Shown here: positions 26,607 to 34,926 of the stretch, in pieces
Layout: every line of letters begins with the position of its first letter
How positions within the stretch are numbered: the stretch's first letter is position 1
Source: Arthrobacter_B citreus
GTDB lineage: Bacteria > Actinomycetota > Actinomycetes > Actinomycetales > Micrococcaceae
Direction: 5' to 3' (one strand)
NCBI RefSeq assembly: GCF_042429235.1
Contig: NZ_JBHMBA010000004.1
Length of the DNA: 64,000 nucleotides
The notes under the pieces: model-generated
Databases searched by the model: none
What the model saw: only the letters and a program-made list of their open reading frames with translations
Told to the model about the DNA's origin: nothing
Made by a program: the position numbers and the translations under genes

Positions 26607-26753
26607 GGCGCTCCCCCGGAACGTTCATAAATGTCCGTGTGCGATTGCCCACGGAGACTGCGCTATTCGCGGCCGGGCTAAGCGTAACCTCGTTATGTTC
26701 CGTTTTCGTTCCTCTGCCGCCTCGAAAACACCGCAGTTTTCCCAGAGGTACGG

Positions 26754-27368
26754 TCAGAAATCAATCCTCATAACCACCCGCCGGGGCGTCGGGTGGCTTA
26801 CCTGTTCAAAGCCGGCTGCAGCGAAAATGCTGCGGCTGCCCACGTACAGCTCGCCCCAGGACGCGTTCATACCGGGTTCAAGCAGCATGGGATAACCCTC
26901 GAGTGCGGCTGCCCCGCGCTCCCGGGCGAATCCGACGGCGGCATGTGCCAGGGCATAGCTCACGCCACGGCGCCGGTATCCTGTCCGAGTCACGAAGCAG
27001 CTCACCGCCCACACGCCGTCGTCGTCACGGTCCTCCGCCCGTCCGCCCCACGGAACCCGGTGCCCCAGCAGCCTCGGGTAGGCCGGACGGGGCTCAACCG
27101 CACACCAGCCCACTGGTTCGTCCGAAATATAGGCAACCAGCCCGCTGGTTGGAGCATCGGGATTGCCGCACCCGGCCTGTTCCTCCAGACGGCGCGCCCG
27201 TTCCTCGACCGGGATGCCGTACCAGCGCGAGCCCGGCACTTTGAGCCACTGGCACTGGCACCGGTGCGCCTCTCCGCGCCCGCCGAAAACAGCCTGCAGT
27301 TCCTCCCATGACGTCTCGTTCGCCGGGACAACCCTGACGGCATCAGGGGCGGCTGCATTTTCGCCCAT
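26754..27368 (-). CDS. GNAT family N-acetyltransferase
   Basis: 204 aa. The acetyl-CoA-binding segment is seen as CFVTRTGYRRRGVSYALAHAAVGFARERG, with AALEGYP following as in GNAT proteins. The N-terminal half has a Cys/His-containing stretch, HRCQCQWLK, and PVGWCAVEPR. The acceptor is unknown. The start at 27368 lies 9 bp after the stop of the small coiled-coil gene upstream, so the two are probably one transcript. Confidence 0.8.
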   Translation of the reverse strand: MGENAAAPDAVRVVPANETSWEELQAVFGGRGEAHRCQCQWLKVPGSRWYGIPVEERARRLEEQAGCGNPDAPTSGLVAYISDEPVGWCAVEPRPAYPRLLGHRVPWGGRAEDRDDDGVWAVSCFVTRTGYRRRGVSYALAHAAVGFARERGAAALEGYPMLLEPGMNASWGELYVGSRSIFAAAGFEQVSHPTPRRVVMRIDF

Positions 27369-27377
27369 GGCGGCCGG

Positions 27378-27542
27378 CTAGGGGTTCTGCTCGGACTGCT
27401 GAATTCGCTCCAGCACCGTTTCCAGTTCCGCGCTCAGCTCTGCAAGCCGGGAAGTACTGGTCTCGACGGCAAGGGCGGAGACGAGTTCAGTCTGGCGGTT
27501 CCGCAATTGGGCGAGGGAAGGAGTGGATCCGTTGTTTTCCAT
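27378..27542 (-). CDS. Small 54-aa coiled-coil protein
   Basis: A short gene: ATG at 27542 with AGGA eight bases upstream, stop TAG at 27378. The product starts MENNGSTPSLAQLRNRQTE and ends in a helix with heptad-like leucines (RLAELSAELETVLERI). It is cytoplasmic, acidic and has no family I recognise. The ribosome site, the intact frame and the 9-bp gap to the GNAT gene support a real gene, perhaps a partner of that enzyme. Confidence 0.6.
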   Translation of the reverse strand: MENNGSTPSLAQLRNRQTELVSALAVETSTSRLAELSAELETVLERIQQSEQNP

Positions 27543-27606
27543 GCTTCATCCTACAAACCGGACCGTTACACTGCCCAAGGCAGGCCGCTAATGATCAGGA
27601 GGAACC

Positions 27607-28440
27607 ATGCACGACACCACGGATGGCACTTTGGAGGGATGGCAGCGTTTCCGCAGCGCCCGTAACCGGGACCTCGGGCAGGAGTACGGCTGGTTGACCC
27701 TGACCTCGCTGCACTGGCTGACTTCCGACCCCGCAAGGCTGGAGAACATTCCGGGTCTTTGGTCCAGCGACGGGCGGGAAGCGGTTTTGTCCGCGCCTGC
27801 CGCTGAGGGACTCACTCTGGTGGGCAGCGGAACCGCGGTTGACGGCACCGTTTCCGCTTCCCTGGAGGACGAGGAGTCGCTGCTCTGGGTGCAGTTCGGC
27901 GGCAGCAGCGGTGACCGGGTCCAGGTGGAACTGGCCCGGCGGGGCGGCCGGTATGGCATCCGCACCAGGGACCTCACCGCACCGGTCTTCACCGGATTCA
28001 GGGAGGTCCCCACCTTTGATTTTCAGCCGGATCTGGTGGTTGACGCCAGGTTCGACGCATACCCGGCCCCGGTGGATGTGCCCATCCATACCGCCCACCC
28101 CGCCGTCGACGGCGTGCATCGGACGGTGGGTGAGCTGGTCCTGCGGTTTCCCGGGGCTGAGTCCGAATACCGGCTGCAGGTCGCCGCGGAGGGGCCGGAC
28201 CAGTTGGCGCTGACCTTTCATGATGCAACCAACAACCAGACCACGGCCGGCTGGCGCAAGGTGGTTTTTGCCGCACCGAAGCCCGGATCATCCTCGGTGA
28301 CCGTGGATTTCAACCGGGCCGTCAACTATCCCAGTGCTTTCACCCCGTACGGCACGTGCCCAATGCCGGTGGGAAGCAACATCATCAAGGAGCCTGTCGA
28401 AGCCGGCGAGAAACAACCTGCAGGACAGCCACGGACATGA
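27607..28440 (+). CDS. DUF1684 domain-containing protein
   Basis: 277 aa cytoplasmic protein. GWLTLTSLHWL near the N-terminus and DFNRAVNYPSAFTPYGTCPMP near the C-terminus are the two conserved DUF1684 blocks; the second normally reads NPPCAFTPYATCPLP. The central part is beta-rich. The start follows AGGAGGAACC. The function is unknown. The last codons run into the KDPG aldolase remnant, so the end of this protein (KEPVEAGEKQPAGQPRT) may be altered by the same rearrangement. Confidence 0.85.
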   Translation: MHDTTDGTLEGWQRFRSARNRDLGQEYGWLTLTSLHWLTSDPARLENIPGLWSSDGREAVLSAPAAEGLTLVGSGTAVDGTVSASLEDEESLLWVQFGGSSGDRVQVELARRGGRYGIRTRDLTAPVFTGFREVPTFDFQPDLVVDARFDAYPAPVDVPIHTAHPAVDGVHRTVGELVLRFPGAESEYRLQVAAEGPDQLALTFHDATNNQTTAGWRKVVFAAPKPGSSSVTVDFNRAVNYPSAFTPYGTCPMPVGSNIIKEPVEAGEKQPAGQPRT

Positions 28441-28750
28441 CCTCCGAATCCGGTCCCTGGAGCTGACTCTGACCACTCCGGGTGCGCTGGATGCCCTCGG
28501 TCGTCTGGCTGCCCGGTTCCCCGCCGACGTCGACATCGGCATGGGCGGTCATGACGCCGCAGGACGTGATGCGGTCGGCCGCAGCCGGTGCCCGGTTTAT
28601 CGCCTCCCCTCATGCCGCTCCCGACGTCGTCCATACGGCCCGGAACTGCTCGGGGACGCCCTGCTCCCCGGGGGAAACCTCGACTCCTTGGCGGAGCGGG
28701 CGCGGGAGGTGCGCGCCGGCGCCGAACGCGGCCGCAACCGGGCGCCCTGA
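28441..28750 (+). pseudogene. KDPG aldolase (eda) remnant, deleted and frameshifted
   Basis: Three fragments of a 2-dehydro-3-deoxyphosphogluconate aldolase are visible in order. RSLELTLTTPGALDALG and FPADVDIGMG read in one frame. After two missing bases near 28546 another frame gives MTPQDVMRSAAAGARFIASP and HAAPDVVHTAR. Then the first frame resumes at ELLGDALLPGGNLDSLAERA and ends REVRAGAERGRNRAP. The middle of the enzyme, including the Lys Schiff-base region (PGxxTPxE to KLFPA), is missing, as is the N-terminus, which abuts the DUF1684 stop. A functional aldolase cannot be made. Confidence 0.75.
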
Positions 28751-28802
28751 AGCCGCAGCGTGCACGCCGGTGCCATTCCGCGGGATCATGGAGGGAAACC
28801 CC

Positions 28803-28835
28803 ATGAAATCCTCCATTGGAAATGAGACCCCATGA
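28803..28835 (+). CDS. 10-codon leader ORF upstream of yqeY-type gene
   Basis: ATG after a strong GGAGGG (28789-28794) opens a frame encoding MKSSIGNETP. Its TGA overlaps the ATG of the next gene (ATGA at 28832-28835). The downstream gene itself has only a poor ribosome site, so ribosomes ending the leader probably re-initiate there. The peptide has no known family. Confidence 0.45.
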   Translation: MKSSIGNETP

Positions 28836-29293
28836 CACTCAAAGAGCAGCTCCAGGCCGACATGAAGACCCATATGAAAGCCGGGAACCGCACCGCGCTG
28901 ATGACGGTGCGCAACGTGCTCGGCGAGATTGAAACCCGGGAAAAGTCCGGAAAGACTCCCGTCGAGCTCGACGACGTCCAGGTTGTGTCGCTGCTGCAGA
29001 AGGAAGCGGCCAAGCGCCGGGACACCGCGGGCATTTACCGCGACGCCGGCGAAACTGAGCGCGCGGACGCGGAGGTCGCCGAAGCCGAAATCATCGAGGC
29101 GTACCTGCCCGCCCCGCTGACCGCCGCGGACGTGGAGGCCATCGTGGACGAGGTCATCGCCGATCTGTCCGCTGACGGCACCGAACTGTCGATGCGCCAG
29201 ATGGGCGCCGTCATGAAGCCGGTGACAGCCAAGGTTGCGGGCCGCTTTGACGGCAAGGCCGTCAGCGAGATTGTCCGCAGCCGCCTCGCCTAA
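28832..29293 (+). CDS. yqeY: GatB/YqeY domain-containing protein
   Basis: 153 aa, the normal YqeY length. Residues LKEQLQADMKTHMKAGNR and VSLLQKEAAKRRDTAGIYRDAGE at the N-terminal helical domain, and LSMRQMGAVMKPVTAKVAGRFDGK at the C-terminal tail domain, match the family. YqeY resembles the tRNA-binding tail of GatB; its role in the cell is unclear but is thought to concern tRNA or amidotransferase interaction. The start overlaps the leader ORF by 4 bp. Neighbours give no functional clue. Confidence 0.88.
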   Translation: MTLKEQLQADMKTHMKAGNRTALMTVRNVLGEIETREKSGKTPVELDDVQVVSLLQKEAAKRRDTAGIYRDAGETERADAEVAEAEIIEAYLPAPLTAADVEAIVDEVIADLSADGTELSMRQMGAVMKPVTAKVAGRFDGKAVSEIVRSRLA

Positions 29294-29322
29294 TCCTCAA
29301 GGGCTGCCGAGCGGCATGTGCG

Positions 29323-29988
29323 TTACCGGGCCGCCAGCGGCCCGGTAACGGTCCCGGCGGCGGCTACGAAGGCGGTGGCGGTGTTGGGTGCAATCTCCGT
29401 CATACCTGCGTCCACGATCAGCGGTCCGGCTCCGGGTGCGGCGGCGAGCGCCCGAAACTCGGTTCCGGCTGCTGCCCGGACGGACACCGGGCAGCCGTCC
29501 GTGCACCACGCGTCCTGCTCCTGCCCGGACAGCGTCAGATACCAGGAAAGCAGCGCATGGGCCGCCTGTGCTCCGGCCTTGCCGGTGGACATCTCCAGGT
29601 CCGCGTTCACCACCACCACCGGGGCTCCCGGGCGTCCCGGCACCGGGTCCTCGTCGGGCAACTGGGTGCCCGAGACCTGCAGTGCGCGGACGGCTTTGGG
29701 CATCTCCTCATAGGTCACCGGCTCAAAGGCGAGGGCCTGTGCCCGGCCGACGACGACGGTGCCCGACGGCGCCTGGGCCGCCAGTTTGGCAAAGGCCTTG
29801 GGGCTGGCCCGGCGGACGGTCTTGGTGAAGCGGCCGTACACCCAGTTCTCCCAGGGCCCGTCATCTTCCCTCCGCGCATATGCGCTCACGCTCGCCGCCG
29901 CGGCGGCGGCCACTGCGTCATAGTGGGCTGCTGGGTCTTCCTTGTCGACGAGCAGTACGATCGGCTGGACGGTGTCGCTGGGTTGCAT
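29323..29988 (-). CDS. Peptidyl-tRNA hydrolase, PTH2 family
   Basis: 221 aa. The C-terminal part carries the Pth2 signature: LEMSTGKAGAQAAHA (catalytic Lys/His region) and IVDAGMTEIAPNTATAFV. The N-terminal half is an additional region found in actinobacterial forms. Pth2 cleaves the ester bond of peptidyl-tRNA released from ribosomes. It is convergent with the yqeY gene, the stops being 29 bp apart. The start ATG at 29988 has GGAG, but only two bases away, so the exact start is a little uncertain. Confidence 0.82.
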   Translation of the reverse strand: MQPSDTVQPIVLLVDKEDPAAHYDAVAAAAAASVSAYARREDDGPWENWVYGRFTKTVRRASPKAFAKLAAQAPSGTVVVGRAQALAFEPVTYEEMPKAVRALQVSGTQLPDEDPVPGRPGAPVVVVNADLEMSTGKAGAQAAHALLSWYLTLSGQEQDAWCTDGCPVSVRAAAGTEFRALAAAPGAGPLIVDAGMTEIAPNTATAFVAAAGTVTGPLAAR

Positions 29989-30038
29989 GTCTCCAGTTTT
30001 TCACGCCCGGACACTCCCCCGGCCCACAGGCTCCGCAG

Positions 30039-33000
30039 TCACCCCCGCTGCCCGGTGAAGCTCCGGCGGAATCGAAGCGTGACCAGCTCAAACGGCCTCA
30101 GCTGCAGCACCACTGTCCCGGCGGAGGGCTGCTGCTCCTGCACTGCTTCCGAGGTGACAGGCCGTTCCAGCAAATCCGTGGCGGCGACGTCGTCGTGTGC
30201 GAACCCAACGCGGACCTTCGCCCGTGCCCTTCCCCCGTGGGCCTCGTACAACCGGACCACCACGTCACCGCTGCGGTCTTCGGCCAGCTTGACCGCTTCC
30301 ACCACCACGCCGGGATGATCCACCGCGAGGATCGGCTCCGCGGCTGCCGCTGACACTCCGGAGATGCGCCGCAGCGGCAGGTTCAGCCGGTAGCCCTCGG
30401 CCACGGCGTCGGGGATTCCCGATGCCGGCCGCAGCGAGAACCGGAAGCTGTGCTGCCCCTGGTCGGATCCGGGGTCCGGGAAAAGCGGAGCCCGCAGCAG
30501 CGAAAGCCGAACCGTGGTGCACGTCCGCCCGTCCACGCTGTCGCGGAAGGTGTCATGGCCGTAGGTGGAATCGTTGGCAACCGCCACCCCGTAACCTGGC
30601 TCCCCCACATGGATCCAGCGGTGTGCAACCGTTTCAAACCGCGCCGCGTCCCACGAGGTGTTGGCGTGCGTGGGACGGTGCACGTGGCCGAATTGGATCT
30701 CGGATGCGGCCTGGGCGGCGTGCACGTCCAGCGGAAAGGCGAGCTTGAGCAGTTTCTGCTGCTCGTGCCAGTCCACGTCCGCTTCCAGGTCCACCGCGGA
30801 TCCGTCCGGGCTCAGGGACAGCCGCTGCACCACCACCGAGCGTCCGAAGGACCGGGTAATGACCAGGACCCGGTCACCGCTGCCGTCCTCCAGCTCCATG
30901 CTGTCCGGCTGCATCAGGTCCGTGGAACTGAACCGGTAATGCGCATCCAGGTCCCAGGCATCCCATTGGTTGGGAGTGTCGCGGAAGAGCTGGAAGAGGT
31001 TTCCCGGCCGGCCGGGCGGGAAGACTTCCCGCCCCTCCCCTGCACCCATCCCTGCATTCACCAGCAGTGACCGGAAGAGGCCGGAGGCATCCACGGTGAG
31101 CTGCAGTTTGTCGCTGTTGATCTTCCACCCATCGCCCGCCCGCCGCCAGGTCCAGGGCTGTGGCTCCGGGACCGGCCCGGACCCGAAGGCTTTCACTCCG
31201 GACACGGAGTACGGGCCCGCGTTCAGTGCCGCTGCGAAGTCCCCGACGCCGAGCAGCGCCCGGGCCGAATCCTCGATCAGTACTTCCAGCCCCGCGGCCA
31301 CCCGCGCGTAGTTGCGTTCCGCTTCATGGTGCACCCAGGCGATGGAGGTGCCCGGCAGGATGTCATGGAATTGCTGCAGCAGGACGGTGTGCCATGCCTG
31401 TTCGAGTGCGTCATATGGATACTCGGCCCCGGCAGCCAGCGCCGCGGACGCCGCCCACAGCTCCGCTTCCCGCAGCAGGTGCTCGCTGCGCCGGTTGCCT
31501 TTCTTGGTCCTGGCCTGGCTGGTGTACGTTCCGCGGTGGAACTCCAGGTACAGCTCCCCGGACCACACGGGAGGATCCGCGAGTTCGGCTTCGGCCGCGG
31601 CGAAAAAGTCTTCGGGGCTGGAAAGGCGGACCGTGGGAGAACCCTCCAGGGATGCCGTGCGGCGGGCCGCGGCCAGCATTTCGCGGGTTGGTCCCCCGCC
31701 GCCGTCGCCCCAGCCAAAGGGCACCAGCGAGGTGTTGCCGAATCCCTTCTCGCTGTACTGGCGCTGTGCCCGCGCCAGCTCCTGGCCGGACAGCTCGGCG
31801 TTGTAGGTGTCCACCGGAGGAAAGTGCGTGAACAGCGTCGACCCGTCGATTCCCTCCCACCGGAATGTGGAGTGCGGCATGACGTTGGTTTCGTTCCATG
31901 AAATTTTCTGGGTGAGGAACCAGCGTGCCCCGGCTGCCCGGGCAATCTGCGGCAGCGCCGCCGAGTAGCCAAAGGAGTCCGGCAGCCACAGGACTTCCGG
32001 TTCCACGCCGAAATTTTCGCCGAAGAAGCGCTGCCCGGCCACAAACTGCCGGGCCATGGCCTCACCTCCTGGCATGTTGGTGTCCGCTTCCACCCACATG
32101 CCGCCGGTGGGCACAAACCTCCCCTCCCGTGCACGTTCCGCCACCCGGTCAAACAGGTTCGGATAATACTGCTGCAGCCAGGCGTACTGCTGGGCTGAGG
32201 ACGCCGTGAAAACGAACTCGGGATCCTGATCCATCAGTTCCAGCACGTTGGCGAAGGTCCGGGCGACCTTCCGCACCGTTTCCCGCACCGGCCACAGCCA
32301 GGCGCTGTCGATGTGGGCGTGTCCGACGGCGTGGATCCGGTGTGCGCTGGCGTAGGCCGGCTGGGACAGGACCCCGGCCAGCTGCCCGCGGGCCGCCGCC
32401 GCGGTCCCGGAGACATTGCCGGGATCGACGGCGGTGACCGCCCGTTCCATCGCCCGGAGGATCTCGTACCGCCGGGGCATGTCCATGGGGAGCTCGTGCA
32501 TGAGTCCGTTCAGCGTCCAAAAGTCCCTGGCCAGCTCCCAGACCCCGGTGTCCAGCAAAGCCAGGTCCGCGGAACGGAACACATACAGCGGCGCGTCCCC
32601 CGCCGTCGCCGGATCTCCCAGGGGTGTTGGAGCGTAGGTAAAGCCGGCGATGACGTTGGGGTTTGACGCCGCCTCCACAAAGAACTCGAACGGTTCACCC
32701 GGCGCCTGCCGCACCGGAACATGCAGGTTCCGGGGTTCCACCGCCTTCACTATCTCTCCGGCCGGCGTGTAGACCAGCCCTTCCGCCTCAAACCCGGGAC
32801 CGTCACCGCTGAACCCCAGGTCCATGACCAGTTCAGGGCGCCCGGTTTCCCCCGCCCATTCCGCCGGCACGGTGCCGGAAACCCGGAACCAGGTGGTTCC
32901 CCAGGGAGCGCCCCAGGCCTGCCCCGGGGCAAAGGGCTGAAAGTCCCGGCCCACGGCCTGCGCGAAAGGGACGGGCTCCCCCGGCGCCGACCAGGACTCA

Positions 33001-33098
33001 AGCACCGCCGGCAGCCTGCTCCGCCAAAGATTGGCGGTGAGCCTTTCCCGGATGAACCGGTTGATCCGGGCTTCGACCAGTTCGCGGCTCTCATGCAT
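30039..33098 (-). CDS. Alpha-mannosidase, GH38
   Basis: 1019 aa cytoplasmic enzyme. The catalytic domain opens with VGHAHIDSAWLWPVRET (zinc ligands His and Asp) and carries the nucleophile Asp339 in WVEADTNMPGGEA. SYSAALPQIARAAG-type sequence and QKISWNETNVMPHSTFRWEG follow, and the C-terminal half is the beta-rich GH38 region. No signal peptide, so it acts on imported mannosides. It is the last gene of a unit with the binding protein and two permeases upstream, starting 7 bp after the second permease. The substrate would be alpha-mannosyl oligosaccharides, for instance from yeast mannan or N-glycans. Confidence 0.92.
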   Translation of the reverse strand: MHESRELVEARINRFIRERLTANLWRSRLPAVLESWSAPGEPVPFAQAVGRDFQPFAPGQAWGAPWGTTWFRVSGTVPAEWAGETGRPELVMDLGFSGDGPGFEAEGLVYTPAGEIVKAVEPRNLHVPVRQAPGEPFEFFVEAASNPNVIAGFTYAPTPLGDPATAGDAPLYVFRSADLALLDTGVWELARDFWTLNGLMHELPMDMPRRYEILRAMERAVTAVDPGNVSGTAAAARGQLAGVLSQPAYASAHRIHAVGHAHIDSAWLWPVRETVRKVARTFANVLELMDQDPEFVFTASSAQQYAWLQQYYPNLFDRVAERAREGRFVPTGGMWVEADTNMPGGEAMARQFVAGQRFFGENFGVEPEVLWLPDSFGYSAALPQIARAAGARWFLTQKISWNETNVMPHSTFRWEGIDGSTLFTHFPPVDTYNAELSGQELARAQRQYSEKGFGNTSLVPFGWGDGGGGPTREMLAAARRTASLEGSPTVRLSSPEDFFAAAEAELADPPVWSGELYLEFHRGTYTSQARTKKGNRRSEHLLREAELWAASAALAAGAEYPYDALEQAWHTVLLQQFHDILPGTSIAWVHHEAERNYARVAAGLEVLIEDSARALLGVGDFAAALNAGPYSVSGVKAFGSGPVPEPQPWTWRRAGDGWKINSDKLQLTVDASGLFRSLLVNAGMGAGEGREVFPPGRPGNLFQLFRDTPNQWDAWDLDAHYRFSSTDLMQPDSMELEDGSGDRVLVITRSFGRSVVVQRLSLSPDGSAVDLEADVDWHEQQKLLKLAFPLDVHAAQAASEIQFGHVHRPTHANTSWDAARFETVAHRWIHVGEPGYGVAVANDSTYGHDTFRDSVDGRTCTTVRLSLLRAPLFPDPGSDQGQHSFRFSLRPASGIPDAVAEGYRLNLPLRRISGVSAAAAEPILAVDHPGVVVEAVKLAEDRSGDVVVRLYEAHGGRARAKVRVGFAHDDVAATDLLERPVTSEAVQEQQPSAGTVVLQLRPFELVTLRFRRSFTGQRG

Positions 33099-33105
33099 GC
33101 GGAAC

Positions 33106-33959
33106 CTACCCTTTCATGGCGCCGCTGAGGGCGAAGGAACCGCCGAGGGCGCGGGAGACGATGTACAGGAGTATGACCGGCATGGAGTACAGGATCGAAA
33201 AGGCCGCCAATTCGCCGTAGGCCACTCCGCCGTATTCATCAAAAAAGCGGAAGATGCTCACTGACGCCGGCTGTTTGTCGGCGGCGAACAGGAGGATGAA
33301 GGGGACAAAGAAGTTTCCCCAACCCTCCAGGAAGACAAAGATGAAAACAACCCCCAGCCCGGGGCGCATGAGCGGAAGCACCACGTAGTACAGCGCCTTC
33401 ATGGACGATGCGCCGTCGATCCATGCGGCCTCCTCCAGGCTGACCGGTACCGAGTCCATGAAGTTCTTGGTCATCCAGATGGCGATCGGCAGAAAGGTCG
33501 CTCCCATGAACAGGATGGTTCCACCCAGGGAATCGAGCAGGTTCAGCTGCACAAACAGGCTGTAGACCGGCACCATGATCGCCGTAATGGGAAGGCAGGT
33601 GCCGAAGAGGATTGTGTACATGAAGGGCCGCTTGAAGCGCAGTTGATAGCGGGAGAGCGGATAGGCGGCCAGCACTGCGGCCGCAACCGTGACGGCGGCC
33701 GCGCCGAAGGCCAGGATGAAGCTGTTCAGCAGCGGCATGAAGGTCTGCTGGGCGTTCATAATTGCTGAGAAGTTAGCCAGGGTCAGGGTTGTCGGAGCGG
33801 TCAGCTCATAGGTGGCATCAGCATTCACTGACGCGCTCAGCAGCCAGGTCAGGGGCAGCAGGAAGACCAGGGCCAACAGCACCAGCACCACGGCAGGGAT
33901 CCCCGGACCCCGGGACCTGCGGCGGGACGGCGCCGGGACGGCGCCGGGATGACGGACAT
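33106..33959 (-). pseudogene. Carbohydrate ABC permease (MalG-like) frameshifted by an 11-bp tandem duplication
   Basis: The six-helix MalG-type body is intact from GIPAVVLVLLALVFLLPLTW onward, with EAA loop EEAAWIDGASSMKALYY and ending LGGSFALSGAMKG. The natural start is the ATG at 33959: AAGGA lies upstream and the stop of the preceding permease is 2 bp away. That ATG reads MSVIPAPSRRR and then leaves the frame inside two adjacent copies of an 11-bp unit (33924-33945). Removing one copy restores a 280-aa protein beginning MSVIPAPSRRRSRGPG. As written, only internal GTG codons before the first helix could start the right frame. Confidence 0.8.
33924..33945. repeat. 11-bp tandem duplication GGGACGGCGCC x2
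   Basis: Two perfect adjacent copies followed by a partial third (GGGA). The array lies within the first 12 codons of the permease gene, and its extra copy is exactly what breaks the reading frame. Slipped-strand mispairing could add or remove a unit. Confidence 0.85.
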
Positions 33960-33961
33960 GG

Positions 33962-34918
33962 CTAGTCCTTCCTTTCCCGCAGCATGCGGATATACGCAAC
34001 GGAGAAGACGGCACCGATGAAGAGCATGACGACGGCGATGGCCGTTCCGTAACCAATGTCTCCGTACTGGAAAGCCTGTTCGTAGGCCATGATCGGCAGA
34101 GTGGTGCTGGCGTTCAGCGGGCCGCCGCGGGTCACCACGAAAATGAGGGTGAAGGTGCCCAGCGTCAGGAGCGTAATCAGCATCAGGTTCGTGGCGATGC
34201 TGCGCCTGATCATCGGAAGAGTGACGTACCGCAGCCGCTGCACGGTCCCGGCGCCGTCGATGGTGGCGGATTCGGTGATTTCCGGCGGTACGTCATTCAG
34301 CGCCGCTTGGTAATTCATCATCGAAAAGGCTGTTCCGCGCCAAATGTTGGCGATAATCAGGGCCAGCATGGGTTGTTCATAGAGCCAGTCCACGGCGGGC
34401 AGGCCCGCCAATCCGGTCAGCTGGTTGAGCATTCCGTCCCGGAAGAAGAAGGCATAGGCAATGAAAGCGGCGACGATTTCTGGCAGCACCCATGCCGCCA
34501 CGACACAGGTGCCCACAATCCCGCCCACCACCGCGTTGGCCCGCTGCATCAGCAGGGCCAGCAGCATTCCCAGGCAGTTCTGCCCGATCACGGCTGAAAC
34601 GAGCACAAAGAGAAAGGTGAGCCACAGGGACCGCGGGAACAACGGATCGGTCAGGAGCCCGCGGTAATTCTCGAGCCCGATCCACTCCGGGTTCTTGGCG
34701 GCGGCACCGGTCAGACCGGCGTCGGTGAAGGATCCGTACACCGCCCAGATGATCGGACCGCCAAGGAACACCAGCAGGAGCACCACTGCGGGAGCCAACG
34801 GCACCAGCCGCGCGAAGCGGCCGATCCGGGCGGCAGCCCGACGGTCCCGCCGCCCCGCGGACAGCGGCCCCCGCCCCTCCTGCGGACCGGAGGGCCGGGC
34901 TACCGACGTGCTGGACAC
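33962..34918 (-). CDS. Carbohydrate ABC transporter permease (MalF-like)
   Basis: 318 aa, six predicted helices after a long basic cytoplasmic N-terminus (about 35 residues). The EAA loop is ITESATIDGAGTVQRLRYVTLP. It starts at GTG 34918, 8 bp after the stop of the binding-protein gene, without a clear ribosome site, so re-initiation is likely. Its stop lies 2 bp before the ATG of the MalG-like gene. It would form the importer channel for the mannosides degraded by the GH38 enzyme. Confidence 0.88.
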   Translation of the reverse strand: MSSTSVARPSGPQEGRGPLSAGRRDRRAAARIGRFARLVPLAPAVVLLLVFLGGPIIWAVYGSFTDAGLTGAAAKNPEWIGLENYRGLLTDPLFPRSLWLTFLFVLVSAVIGQNCLGMLLALLMQRANAVVGGIVGTCVVAAWVLPEIVAAFIAYAFFFRDGMLNQLTGLAGLPAVDWLYEQPMLALIIANIWRGTAFSMMNYQAALNDVPPEITESATIDGAGTVQRLRYVTLPMIRRSIATNLMLITLLTLGTFTLIFVVTRGGPLNASTTLPIMAYEQAFQYGDIGYGTAIAVVMLFIGAVFSVAYIRMLRERKD

Positions 34919-34926
34919 CGGCCGCG

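Noticed and set aside
33106..34056. Start of the MalG-like gene at 34056
   Set aside because: This would overlap the preceding permease by about 95 bp and read its codons out of frame; the ATG at 33959 has the proper site.
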